DNA from: Rothia gullae
GTDB lineage: Bacteria > Actinomycetota > Actinomycetes > Actinomycetales > Micrococcaceae
Reading direction: 5' to 3'
Length of the DNA: 64,000 nucleotides
Assembly: GCF_024294905.1 (NCBI RefSeq)
Contig: NZ_JANCOC010000010.1
Coordinates: 30,347-94,346, forward strand
Of the stretch, positions 26,194 to 34,835 are shown piece after piece (positions within the stretch are counted from its first letter, which is position 1; each line of letters starts with the position of its first letter). Under the pieces are notes generated by a model that was given only the letters and a program-made list of their open reading frames with translations, was not told the DNA's origin and did no database searches. The position numbers were made by a program, and so were the translations under genes.

Positions 26194-27804
26194 TTACTTG
26201 GTGGCGTTGACGGCTGCGTCTGCGTCCAGGGGCGCCAGGCCGGAGGCGGTCAGCACGGCGCGCAGCGGGGCGGCGGACTTGTTGACGGTTTCGAGGGTTT
26301 CGGAGTCCGGGTTGGAGTCCATGACGAGTCCTGCACCTGCCTGTACATAGGCGGTGCCTTCCTTGAGGACGGCGGTGCGGATGGCGATTGCCATGTCCAT
26401 GTTGCCGGCGAAGTCGAAGTAGCCGCATACGCCTCCGTAGACGCCGCGGCGGGTGGGTTCGTATTCGTCGATGAGCTGCATGGCACGCGGCTTGGGCGCG
26501 CCGGAGAGGGTGCCCGCCGGGAAGGCGACACGCAGCACGTCGTAGGCGCTGAACTGCGGGTCGAGTTCGGCGCTGACGGCGGAGGAAATGTGCATGATGT
26601 GGCTGAAACGCTCAATGATCATGAACTGGTCGACGGATACGGTGCCGGGCTTGGCGATGCGTGAGAGGTCGTTGCGTGCCAGGTCGACGAGCATGAGGTG
26701 TTCGGAGCGTTCCTTTTCGTCGGCGAGCAGTTCCTCGGCGAGTGCGAGGTCTTCTTCGCGGGTTGCACCGCGCGGTCGGGAACCGGCAATGGGGTGGGTG
26801 CTGGCGATGCCGTCCTTGAGGGTGACGAGCGCCTCCGGGGAGGAACCAACGACGTGGAAGGGGATGCCGTTGCTGTCTTCAAAGTTGAAGAGGTACATGT
26901 ACGGCGAGGGGTTGGACTGGCGCAGTACACGGTACACGTCGAGGGGCTTGGCGTTGGTTTCGGCTTCGAATCGGCGTGAGAGCACGATCTGGAAGACGTC
27001 GCCGTCGATGATGTTCTTCTTGGAGCGGTCGATGGCGTCCTTGAAGCCCTGTTCGCTCCAGGTGAGGGTGACGTCTTCGCGGACCTTACGGTCAACGTCT
27101 GCCACGCCGGAGAGAGTGGAGGTGGTTGCGGCGGCGCCGCGCTGCAGGCGGCGGAGCATGCTGTGCAGGCGCGCGACGGCATCCTCGTAGGCGCCGTCAA
27201 CGTTTTCGCTGGTACCGTTGAAGTTGATGGCGTTGGCGACGAGCAGGACGGTGCCGTCCTTGTTGTCATGGATTGCCATGTCGGAGACCATGTTGAGCGC
27301 GAATTCGGGCAGGTTCACGTCGTCGGCGGGCGGGAAGGGCAGGTGCTCCCAGTGGCGTACGACATCCCAGCCGAGGTAGCCGACCAGGCCGGAGGTGAGC
27401 GGCGGCAGGGTCGGGTCGGGTTCGGTGTAGAGCATCTGCAGGGTCTTTGCGATGGCTTCTACGGGGTCGCCGTCGACGGGTGCGCCGGCGGGGGTGCGGC
27501 CCTGCCAGTGGACTGCGCCGTCAACGGTGGTAAGGGTGGAGCGGGAGGATGCGCCGATGAAGGAGTAGCGGTCCCAGGCTGCGGATTCGCCTTCTGCGGA
27601 GATTTTGGCGGATTCGAGCAGGAAGGTGCCGTGGGCTGCTTCGACGGGTTCGCCCTGGTCGTTTTGGAGTACAAGGGATCGGTAGATGCCGATGGGGGTG
27701 AGTGAGTCGGCGAGGATTTTGATGTGTACGGGAATGACGCGGGTGCCGGCTGCGCGAGCGCGGAATTCTTCGAGGCTGGGGGTGATGGTGCCCAAATCCT
27801 GCAT
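26194..27804 (-). CDS. trpE: Anthranilate synthase component I
   Basis: 536 aa. It makes anthranilate from chorismate with glutamine-derived ammonia supplied by TrpG, which is not in the window. The N-terminal part has the tryptophan feedback-site region (LLESAKI near residue 62). The chorismate-binding domain (about 240-520) shows [86 protein letters not shown] and [19 protein letters not shown]. The start at 27804 gives the usual N-terminus. Upstream 27805-28103 has no visible Trp-rich leader peptide. Confidence 0.97.
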   Translation of the reverse strand: MQDLGTITPSLEEFRARAAGTRVIPVHIKILADSLTPIGIYRSLVLQNDQGEPVEAAHGTFLLESAKISAEGESAAWDRYSFIGASSRSTLTTVDGAVHWQGRTPAGAPVDGDPVEAIAKTLQMLYTEPDPTLPPLTSGLVGYLGWDVVRHWEHLPFPPADDVNLPEFALNMVSDMAIHDNKDGTVLLVANAINFNGTSENVDGAYEDAVARLHSMLRRLQRGAAATTSTLSGVADVDRKVREDVTLTWSEQGFKDAIDRSKKNIIDGDVFQIVLSRRFEAETNAKPLDVYRVLRQSNPSPYMYLFNFEDSNGIPFHVVGSSPEALVTLKDGIASTHPIAGSRPRGATREEDLALAEELLADEKERSEHLMLVDLARNDLSRIAKPGTVSVDQFMIIERFSHIMHISSAVSAELDPQFSAYDVLRVAFPAGTLSGAPKPRAMQLIDEYEPTRRGVYGGVCGYFDFAGNMDMAIAIRTAVLKEGTAYVQAGAGLVMDSNPDSETLETVNKSAAPLRAVLTASGLAPLDADAAVNATK

Positions 27805-28103
27805 TGCTGTACTCCTTGGTGTTGGGTTGGGAGCGCGTCGGTGCGCTGTGTCCCTTAGCTGCCGCGCGGGGTTTTTACCGGTGCATGCGGTTTTACCGGT
27901 ACATGGGGGTACCGGGACATATGTGCCGGTGTGTATCTCTCTGGCGCATACCTGCCAGATTCAGATACACCCGATAATGCCTGATAAATCCCGGTAAGCC
28001 TGGTGCGCGGGTTGTTTCAGTTTAACCGGTGCTACGGCCCAGTTTCACGGTGAAGATCCAATAGTTCTCTTCGTAAAACTGAGCCGCGTACCGTTCAGCC
28101 GTG
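27805..28103. other. trpE-ribH gap with short repeats
   Basis: 299 bp. At 27868-27930 a motif TTTTACCGGTRCATG occurs twice and is followed by related GTACCGGGACAT and GTGCCGGTGTG, another degenerate tandem array. Close to ribH, minus strand, a short frame reads AERYAAQFYEENYWIFTVKL; it has no start codon and no assignable function. No trp attenuator was found. Confidence 0.45.
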
Positions 28104-28579
<476 letters not shown>

Positions 28580-28634
28580 TGTGTTCTCCTTGTGGGGTTT
28601 GGGTTATTGAAAAGTTTAGTTTGTAGGGGTGCCG

Positions 28635-29456
28635 CTACGCGCTTTTGAGTACGTGGCGCATACGCTCACGCTTAGTCTGCAGGTAGTGTGCGTTCTCGAC
28701 TCGGGCGGGAATTTCGTCCGGGATGAGTTCAGTAACCTGCAGGCCGAGGCTTTCGAGCGCCTCCTGCTTGGCGGGGTTGTTGGTCACGAGCCTCAGCTCG
28801 TTCACACCGAGTTCCTGCAGGATCAGTGCCGTCTGCGAGTAGTCGCGCATGTCGCCGTCCAGGCCAAGCGCCAGGTTCGCGTCGAGGGTGTCGAGCCCGG
28901 CATCCTGCAGCGCGTAGGCGCGGAGCTTGTTAACCAGGCCGATGCCGCGTCCTTCGTGGTTGCGCATGTAGATGAGGTACCCGCCGGTGCGGCCAATGAT
29001 GCGCAGGCCGTTCTCCAGCTGGGGTCCGCAATCGCATCGGAAGGAACCGAAAATGTCGCCGGTGGCGCATTCGGAGTGGATGCGCACCGCGGGCGCTCCC
29101 CCGTCCTCGGCGGGTACGGGGGTACCGTCACGGTCGAGGGCTCGGGCGCTGATGTGCTCGGCACCGTCTGCGAATCGCCAGGCGCGCAAACCGAACAGGC
29201 CCTGCGGGGTGGGTACGGCGACCTCTTCGGTGCTTTCGACCAGCAGCGGGCTGGGGTTGGGCACCATGTCGAGGGGGCTGACTCGGTAGCCTTCAGCGAG
29301 CTGGGAGGCGATGCGCAGGGATTCGGTGCTGAGCTCTTCAGCCTGTGCCTCAACCGGCTCGGCCAGGGTGCCCGGCTCTGCCAAGGTGACAGCCGCGGGG
29401 TTGCTCAGCTCTGCGGGGCTGCCCGGCGTTGCCTGGGTGTTAGGGGTTTCGCTCAT
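28635..29456 (-). CDS. ribA: GTP cyclohydrolase II
   Basis: 273 aa. It opens the GTP imidazole ring to start riboflavin synthesis. Zinc ligands are in SECATGDIFGSFRCDCG (about residues 128-144), followed by the catalytic loop YMRNHEGRGIGLVNKLRAY and the GTP-contact LRLVTNNPAKQEALESLG. The first about 70 residues are an Ala/Glu/Pro-rich extension not normally present. RibA is stand-alone here, whereas most actinobacteria have a RibB-RibA fusion; RibB is instead fused to RibE in the gene just upstream (8 bp before this start). Co-transcription in the riboflavin operon is likely. Confidence 0.95.
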   Translation of the reverse strand: MSETPNTQATPGSPAELSNPAAVTLAEPGTLAEPVEAQAEELSTESLRIASQLAEGYRVSPLDMVPNPSPLLVESTEEVAVPTPQGLFGLRAWRFADGAEHISARALDRDGTPVPAEDGGAPAVRIHSECATGDIFGSFRCDCGPQLENGLRIIGRTGGYLIYMRNHEGRGIGLVNKLRAYALQDAGLDTLDANLALGLDGDMRDYSQTALILQELGVNELRLVTNNPAKQEALESLGLQVTELIPDEIPARVENAHYLQTKRERMRHVLKSA

Positions 29457-29464
29457 GCGTTCGC

Positions 29465-30748
29465 CTACGCCTTAGCTACGTACTTGATGAGGTCTTCGAT
29501 AGAGATCATGGGCAGGTTGTGCTCGGTTGCGAAGGCGCGCAGTGCGTCGAAACGCATCATGGAGCCGTCGTCATTCACGACCTCGGCGATAACGCCCACG
29601 CCAGACAGGCCCGCCGCGAGGGAGAGTTCCACTGCGGCTTCGGTGTGGCCGGGGCGTTCCGCCACGCCGCCGTCAACGGCGCGCAGCGGGAAGATGTGGC
29701 CGGGGCGGGTGATGTCCGCCGGGGTCGAGGATGCATCCGCGAGGATCTGCACGGTGCGTGCGCGATCTGCCGCGGAGATGCCGGTGCTCACGCCGGATGC
29801 CGCATCGCAGGAGACGGTGTATGCGGTGCCCTTGGGGTCCTCGTTGTTGGTGACCATGGGCGGCAGGTTCATCTCGTCGGCACGCTTGTTGCTCAGGGGT
29901 GCGCAGACCACGCCGGAGGTGTAGCGGATCATGAAGCCCATCAGCTCGGGGGTTGCGTGCTCGGCGGCGAAGATGATGTCGCCTTCGTTTTCGCGGTCTT
30001 CGTCGTCGACGACGACCACGGCGCGACCTGCGGCGATAGCGTCCACTGCGGTCTGCACGCTGTCGAGGACGCTTGCGGCATCGGCGCGACGAGTCGCAAC
30101 CTGCTCAGAGGAAGATGCCTGGGGCACGCCTGCGAACGCGGTCAGACGCTGCACGTACTTAGCGAGCGCATCGGTCTCAAGGTTCACGCTGTCGCCGACC
30201 TTGAGGGCGCCGAGGTTGGTTGCCTTCAGGGTTTCGGGGATCAGGCCGACCTCGAACCATGCGGGGGTTTCACCGGGCTCAGAAACGGCAGTGACGGTCA
30301 GGGACACGCCAGAAACAGCGATGGAGCCCTTCTCAGCAAGCAGGGGTGCCAGTTCAGTGGGCAGGTTGAAACGCAGGGTGCTCCACGCCTCGTGCGCGGT
30401 GACGGATGCGAGGGTACCCACCGCATCCACGTGGCCCTGCACAACGTGACCGTCGAGGCGGCCACCGGCGGGCAGGCAGCGCTCCAGGTTGACGGTGTCA
30501 CCGGGGTTCAGGTTGCCGAGGTTGGTGCGGCGCAGAGTCTCACCCATCGCGTAGGCGCGGAACTGGCCGGGCTGCAGCTGGTCGAGGTCTATAGCGGTGA
30601 GGCATACACCGTTGACGGCGAGGGATCCGCCGTGTTCGAGGTCGGCGACAATGTCACCGGCATTGAGGGTCAGGTAGGCTGCGTCGCTACCTTCGATGGG
30701 GGTGATGGATTCTACGGTGCCGAGGGCGCCAATGATTCCGGTAAACAT
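29465..30748 (-). CDS. ribE-ribB: Riboflavin synthase - DHBP synthase fusion
   Basis: 427 aa from ATG 30748 ([14 protein letters not shown]), the standard riboflavin synthase start, although the frame is open 65 codons upstream. Residues 1 to about 200 are RibE, with its two lumazine-binding repeats ([12 protein letters not shown]...[10 protein letters not shown] and [15 protein letters not shown]...[10 protein letters not shown]). After a short linker, about 220-427 are RibB, the 3,4-dihydroxy-2-butanone 4-phosphate synthase: [49 protein letters not shown] and [10 protein letters not shown]. The reading frame is intact through the junction. The two activities make one substrate of lumazine synthase and use its product. 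Confidence 0.93.
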   Translation of the reverse strand: MFTGIIGALGTVESITPIEGSDAAYLTLNAGDIVADLEHGGSLAVNGVCLTAIDLDQLQPGQFRAYAMGETLRRTNLGNLNPGDTVNLERCLPAGGRLDGHVVQGHVDAVGTLASVTAHEAWSTLRFNLPTELAPLLAEKGSIAVSGVSLTVTAVSEPGETPAWFEVGLIPETLKATNLGALKVGDSVNLETDALAKYVQRLTAFAGVPQASSSEQVATRRADAASVLDSVQTAVDAIAAGRAVVVVDDEDRENEGDIIFAAEHATPELMGFMIRYTSGVVCAPLSNKRADEMNLPPMVTNNEDPKGTAYTVSCDAASGVSTGISAADRARTVQILADASSTPADITRPGHIFPLRAVDGGVAERPGHTEAAVELSLAAGLSGVGVIAEVVNDDGSMMRFDALRAFATEHNLPMISIEDLIKYVAKA

Positions 30749-30889
30749 GTGTGCTTTTCCTTTTCTCGCCGTGTCCGCCGGGGCGTCGTCGTTGAGGGCG
30801 ACGGGCGGCGATGGTTTGTTCGTTGGTATAACTATACGTATTTTTCGAATATTCCCCGTGACGGGGAGTTTTTGTGCCAGCATGCGAAC

Positions 30890-31042
30890 CAGCCGGCATG
30901 AATTAGCCGGTGCAAACTCGCCAGTGCGAACCAGCCGGCACAAACTAGCCGGACGCAGGCGGGGGTTCCTTGAGGTACTATCCCCCCGCCCGCGCTCAAC
31001 CCAGGCGGAGGCTAGTCCAGCCGCTACTAGTCCAGTCTCCGT
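30890..31042 (-). repeat. Tandem repeats between ribD and ribE-ribB, including copies of the ribD gene end
   Basis: Directly after the ribD stop, CTAGTCCAGCCGCTA (31012-31026) and CTAGTCCAGTCTCCGT (31027-31042) repeat the ribD end CTAGTCCAGCCTCAGTT (31043 on); on the minus strand each unit reads ...CTGGACTAG. A second degenerate series of AACCAGCCGGCA-like units runs through 30890-30955. The 294-bp gap has no gene and is unusually long for the middle of an operon. Confidence 0.7.
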
Positions 31043-32353
31043 CTAGTCCAGCCTCAGTTCGGGCGCGTGGCAGGCATCCAGCTTCGGCAGGGTACGCCGC
31101 TGCCCGGGGGCCTGCGCCGTTCCGCGAGGTGCCGGCACCAGGTGCGTTGCGGTGTCATTGCCCAGCACGCGCACCGCCGGGAACATACCCAGGTCGTCCA
31201 ATTGCAGGCGCGGCGCCTGCGCGAGGGTGTCCACGAGCAGACCGTACACGGCGCTCTTACCCTGTCCCATAATCATGGGGGCGCGGTACCAGACCATCTC
31301 GTCGATGAGGTCTTCACCGGCGAAGAGGCCGACCATGCCGGGGCCGCCCTCAATCATGAGGTGCCGCACCCCGCAGGCGTACAGCTCATCGAGCAATTCA
31401 CGCGGGTCGTGGGTGAAGACCTGCAGGAAATTCTGCGGGTCCATCTCCACACCTTCGGGCGGGTTGAAGCCGCGCACGCGGTAGTTCTCGGTAATCTCGG
31501 TTTTGCCCATGACCACGCGCAGCGGCTGCTTCTCGAAGCGTTCCCCGTTGGCGTCGCGCGCGTCCAGGGTCGGGTCGTCCATGAGGGTGGTGCGGGTACC
31601 GATCATGACGGCGTCGGCGCGGTGACGAATCAGGTGCCCGTCAATGCGCGCGGCGGGGCCGGTAATCCACTTGCTCGTACCATCAACTGCCGCAATGAAC
31701 CCGTCCAGGGTGGAGGCGCTCTTTGCGGTAATGAAGGGGCGGCGTTCGGCGGCGGCAATGAACCAGCGCTCGTTCAGCAGGTAGGATGCGTTCGCGAACT
31801 CCTCCATGGCGTGCACGGTGACGCCCTGCGAGCTCAGGTAGGCGGCGCCTCCGGCTGCGTTTTCGGTGTCGTCGCTGTAGGCGTAGTAGAGTTCGCTGAT
31901 GCCCGCCTCGGCGACGGCGTGGGAGCAGGGGCCAGTGCGTCCGGTGTGGTTGCAGGGCTCGAGGCTCACGTACATGCGGGCGCCGGTGAGGTCAGTTCCC
32001 GCAGCCCGGGCGGCGGCGAGGGCGTCGGCTTCGGCGTGCGGGGTGCCTGCGCCTCGGTGGTAGCCCACGTGCAGCAGATGCCCGTGCGCGTCAGTGATGA
32101 CGGCGCCGACGAGGGGGTTCGCGCCGCGGATACCCTGGCGTGCCGCCTGCAGTGCCAGGGTCATGGCCTCTGCGTGGCTGAGCTCCTGCTCGGGGCTGGG
32201 CAGCTGAAGGGTGCGTGCGGCGGGCAACCCGGCGAGGTGACCGTACTCCGCGGCGGAATAGTCCGCATCGTTGCGCGGCGAAGATACGCTCGGGGTAACG
32301 GTTACGGGCAGGTGCGCGCTCGCCAGCACCTGTAGCGAGGGGTTCTGCGGCAT
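31043..32353 (-). CDS. ribD: Bifunctional riboflavin deaminase/reductase
   Basis: 436 aa. The deaminase domain (about 58-200) has the zinc/catalytic set GTPHAEADAL and SLEPCNHTGRTGPCSHAV. The reductase domain (about 205-400) has RPFITAKSASTLDGFIA, ADAVMIGTRTTLMDDPTLDAR and HLMIEGGPGMVGLF. Together they perform steps two and three of riboflavin synthesis. The first 55 residues are an extension beyond the usual start; an internal start is possible but no better one is seen. Its ATG directly abuts the pnuX stop codon, so the two are translationally linked. Confidence 0.95.
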   Translation of the reverse strand: MPQNPSLQVLASAHLPVTVTPSVSSPRNDADYSAAEYGHLAGLPAARTLQLPSPEQELSHAEAMTLALQAARQGIRGANPLVGAVITDAHGHLLHVGYHRGAGTPHAEADALAAARAAGTDLTGARMYVSLEPCNHTGRTGPCSHAVAEAGISELYYAYSDDTENAAGGAAYLSSQGVTVHAMEEFANASYLLNERWFIAAAERRPFITAKSASTLDGFIAAVDGTSKWITGPAARIDGHLIRHRADAVMIGTRTTLMDDPTLDARDANGERFEKQPLRVVMGKTEITENYRVRGFNPPEGVEMDPQNFLQVFTHDPRELLDELYACGVRHLMIEGGPGMVGLFAGEDLIDEMVWYRAPMIMGQGKSAVYGLLVDTLAQAPRLQLDDLGMFPAVRVLGNDTATHLVPAPRGTAQAPGQRRTLPKLDACHAPELRLD

Positions 32354-33085
32354 TTATGCACGGCCCTTCTGCACGTCGGTTACCTCAACGGTCACGTCGG
32401 GGAACTGGGTCTGCACCTGGGTCTTCTGCGCCTCCATGTTGCGGGTGCGCCACCAGACGAAGAAGCCGACCAGGGTGAAGCATCCGTAGAACACGTACAT
32501 GAAGGAGGTCGCGTAGTAGCCTGCGCTCCACAGCAGAGGCACGCCGACCAGGTCGACGGCAACCCAGATGAGCCAGAATTCAACCCAGCCGCGCGCCATG
32601 CCGTAGGTGGCGAGCAGCGAGCCGGTGAAGATCCAGGCGTCGGACCAGACCGGTTCGTAGGAGCCGAGGGCACGGAAGATGGGGGTGAGCAGCAGGGTAC
32701 CCGCGACCATGGCGACAACCAGACCTGCACGTTCGGTGTTGGTAGCCCACTTGGGAATTACCGCGACACCTTCGGAGGCGTCACCACCGGCGGCGCGGGT
32801 GGTGCGCCAACGATGCCAGCCCCAGATGGACACGGCAATAAACATAATCTGGCGGCCTGCCTGGCCGAGCATGGTGACGGGGTGCGGGCTGCCGACGAGG
32901 GCGCCCAGGAAGACGGTGAGGAGCAGCAGGTTGCCGAGAATGCCGACGGGCCACGCCCATACTTTGCGTCGCATGCCGCCGAGCGCCGATGCCAGGCCGA
33001 ATGCGTTTCCGAGAACTTCGCGCACGAGGAGGGACTGGTCCCCCACGTGAATTTGTGCGTCGAAGAGCCACCGCAAGATGTCCAT
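32354..33085 (-). CDS. pnuX: PnuC-family riboflavin transporter (PnuX)
   Basis: 243 aa from ATG 33085, supported by GAGAGGAAAG upstream; the frame continues 51 codons further into the leader without a ribosome site. About seven membrane helices, with the family features WPVGILGNLLLL, GRQIMFIAVSIWGWHRWR and the substrate-site region EFWLIWVAVDLVGVPLLW. PnuC proteins carry vitamins by facilitated diffusion; the one controlled by an FMN riboswitch is the riboflavin carrier, PnuX. It is the first gene of the riboflavin operon, with a leader of about 400 nt after the riboswitch. Confidence 0.9.
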   Translation of the reverse strand: MDILRWLFDAQIHVGDQSLLVREVLGNAFGLASALGGMRRKVWAWPVGILGNLLLLTVFLGALVGSPHPVTMLGQAGRQIMFIAVSIWGWHRWRTTRAAGGDASEGVAVIPKWATNTERAGLVVAMVAGTLLLTPIFRALGSYEPVWSDAWIFTGSLLATYGMARGWVEFWLIWVAVDLVGVPLLWSAGYYATSFMYVFYGCFTLVGFFVWWRTRNMEAQKTQVQTQFPDVTVEVTDVQKGRA

Positions 33086-33283
33086 TGTTTCTTTCCTCTC
33101 TGAGTTGGACCGTGTGTCGGATGCGCTGTGGGCGCATCTGCGGCGGCTCCGGGGAGAGGAACAGAAAAGGGCGGCTACCGCGGGCATCTTATGGGGTGCC
33201 CGGTATCCGTGGTGAGGCGGGAGCGGCGAATCAGCCAACCGTGGCTGACATCAGCCGGTTGCGGTCGAGGGGAATAACGTACC

Positions 33284-33302
33284 GGCACCTACGAAAGGTG
33301 CC
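33284..33302 (-). promoter_or_regulatory. Small hairpin in the pnuX leader
   Basis: GGCACCT and AGGTGCC form a 7-bp stem with a 5-nt loop in the leader between riboswitch and pnuX. No U-tract follows, so it is not a classical terminator; it may be part of the expression platform. Confidence 0.3.
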
Positions 33303-33309
33303 TCTCCCC

Positions 33310-33337
33310 TGTTTCATAGAAAGTGTTTCATAGAAAG
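33310..33337 (-). repeat. Perfect 14-bp tandem duplication in the riboflavin leader
   Basis: TGTTTCATAGAAAG occurs twice without a gap (33310-33323, 33324-33337), inside the leader RNA between the FMN riboswitch and pnuX. Confidence 0.85.
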
Positions 33338-33364
33338 CTGCCTCGCAGAAAACCGCTGTGCTCT

Positions 33365-33428
33365 CGAGTAACAGTTTTCCCAAGCAACAGTTTTTGCGAG
33401 CAACAGTTTTCTCAAGTAACTGCTTCGG
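33365..33428 (-). repeat. Four 16-bp tandem units in the riboflavin leader
   Basis: CGAGTAACAGTTTTCC, CAAGCAACAGTTTTTG, CGAGCAACAGTTTTCT and CAAGTAACTGCTTCGG follow with an exact 16-bp period. On the transcribed strand they give AAAACTGTT repeats directly downstream of the riboswitch aptamer. Confidence 0.85.
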
Positions 33429-33491
33429 TGAACCCTGCACGCAATCCCGGTTTTCGGGAGGTGCGGCGGAGTGCGCTCCTGCCTTTTTCTG

Positions 33492-33686
33492 CTCGTGCTA
33501 CCTTCCATCCAGACTGTACTGTCGGCACCGGATTTTCACCGGTTCGGCCTCTCTTGCGGGCGGGCTTCTCTAGCGGAGTCTTGGCATCCTGTGCGGATGC
33601 GAAGATTCGTACGATTTTGCCTGCTTGCGAGAGCGGTTCGCGGGCTGTGACCGCCGGTTCGGAATTTCACCGACCCCGGAGCACGA
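33492..33686 (-). promoter_or_regulatory. FMN riboswitch (RFN element)
   Basis: On the minus strand it begins GGGGTCGGTGAAATTCCGAA, continues CCGGCGGTCACAGCCCGCGA, then a variable arm, then GGCCGAACCGGTGAAAATCC, GGTGCCGACAGTACAGTCTG and GATGGAAGGTAGCAC. This is the full conserved skeleton of the RFN aptamer, which senses FMN and shuts off riboflavin genes. A CATAAT -10-like box lies just upstream (33698-33703, minus). It controls pnuX-ribD and probably the whole operon. No clear terminator is seen after it, so the switch may act on translation or through Rho. Confidence 0.95.
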
Positions 33687-34129
33687 TGTTGATACTGATT
33701 ATGCCACAGCGCATACCGGGGGTTTAATTTGTTTTCTCTGGGATAACTTCCGTGACAAGATGACGTTTTATGACCGCATTTTTGTCTGATGCGTGGGAGC
33801 TCGTCTTTGCGGTTTGTCTTCAAAAGTCGTCTTTCCGGTACCGTTTGGGGGGCTCCACTGAGTACCTTTCGAGACTGCAATGTGTACATCTTCTACTCAG
33901 CTTGGCCGTAGGGCGTTTTTGAGAGGTTTGGCAGTCTGCTGAGGGGGTGTTTTATTACGGTTTTGTAACGATGGAGAGCACCAAACAGACCAAAGAGTGA
34001 CGGAGCCTTCTGAGAGGTTACCCAGAACACATTGAACACCCATCAATACCTTTATGACAAGGAATTATAACAATAAGGTTAAATTATTGATTTAAGTTTT
34101 AATCTAGGGGTTATTTAAGGTTATTCTTA

Positions 34130-34626
34130 TCTGCAGGAGCTCCCATCACCGATAAACCGATTCCGTTGAGAGCGACATGATTCGGACCAACCGAGCACTC
34201 ACATCAAAAGCTTCTGCCATTTGAAGCTGGAAGACTACTCCATTGACTGCATTCTTTGGATAGTTTTCGACACAGCATCTGCGCGCACTAAACTGCGCGG
34301 TTTAAGCGGCATTAGATGCTGAGCTACTTCACCATCGGGAGGCAACCATACCGAATTGCTTTCTCAACGGAACCGGCGTGGGAGCCCCGTCGAAATACTT
34401 CCGGAAGAACGCGCAGCATGCGCCTTTATACACCTATGCAGGGGGCGTTGTGCGTATCGAACGGTCATAAGCTCCCGTTCTTCTGTCGTCGCCTACCGTG
34501 GTGCGCGATGGGGGTTACGGGAACCTTGCGGGATGGTTGATCCCGCGCGCTCTGCATTGTCTTGTGGAGTGTGGTGTGTTTGGGTGGCGTATTCGCAGTG
34601 CCGGAGCGGATACGCCACCCGTTTTT
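34130..34626 (+). ncRNA. Candidate structured non-coding RNA ending at a strong terminator
   Basis: The 1.1 kb between the FMN riboswitch and the fabF terminator has no convincing reading frame. From an AT-rich, promoter-like patch (34060-34130) to the terminator at 34582-34626, a series of local hairpins is visible: AGCTTC/GAAGCT (near 34210-34230), AGCATCT/AGATGCT around an inner GCGCG/GCGC pair (near 34270-34320), GCGCAGCATGCGC (near 34410) and GCGGGAT/ATCCCGC (near 34528-34548). That is consistent with a transcribed RNA of roughly 450-500 nt. It does not match tmRNA, RNase P or SRP RNA signatures. The boundaries are inferred. Confidence 0.35.
34582..34626 (+). terminator. Strong rho-independent terminator with no upstream gene
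   Basis: GGGTGGCGTATTCGC pairs with GCGGATACGCCACCC (15 bp, one mismatch), followed by GTTTTT. No plus-strand gene precedes it within the window except the candidate RNA, which is what makes it notable. Confidence 0.85.
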
Positions 34627-34762
34627 AACGTGAGGGCGTACCGGACACGCGAAGCGGGGGCTCCGTCCTCAAGGCGGCTGGGTTCTTTGAAGTTAAGGCG
34701 CCGCAGAGGGGACACTCCCCCGCAAGCGTGAACCAGTACCCCCCCCCAAACGCATCCAAAAC

Positions 34763-34806
34763 ATAACGCTCCCCCACCTACACGCAGTAGATTGAGGGAG
34801 CGTTAT
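34763..34806 (-). terminator. Terminator of the fatty acid operon
   Basis: ATAACGCTCCC (34763-34773) and GGGAGCGTTAT (34796-34806) form a perfect 11-bp stem 30 bp beyond the fabF stop on the minus strand, followed by GTTTTGG. Confidence 0.8.
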
Positions 34807-34835
34807 ATCTATATAAGGCTAGAAGCCCTGAAGGA

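Noticed and set aside
28022..28100. Small gene encoding a peptide with AQFYEENYWIFTVKL after ribH
   Set aside because: It looks coding-like but has no start codon or ribosome site in that frame; kept only as a note in the gap description.
27805..28103. Trp leader peptide or attenuator before trpE
   Set aside because: No run of Trp codons with start codon, and no alternative hairpin pair with a U-tract on the minus strand.
29519..30901. Long plus-strand frame opposite ribE-ribB
   Set aside because: Opposite strand of a clear bifunctional enzyme; no family features.
33536..33889. 117-codon minus-strand frame upstream of pnuX
   Set aside because: It runs through the FMN riboswitch aptamer, whose RNA conservation explains the sequence.
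33740..34130. T-box, S-box, cobalamin or TPP riboswitch in the long gap
   Set aside because: None of the conserved core sequences of these classes could be found on either strand.
34316..34540. Small plus-strand protein in the candidate RNA region
   Set aside because: Several overlapping frames of similar length, none with a ribosome site or protein-like composition.
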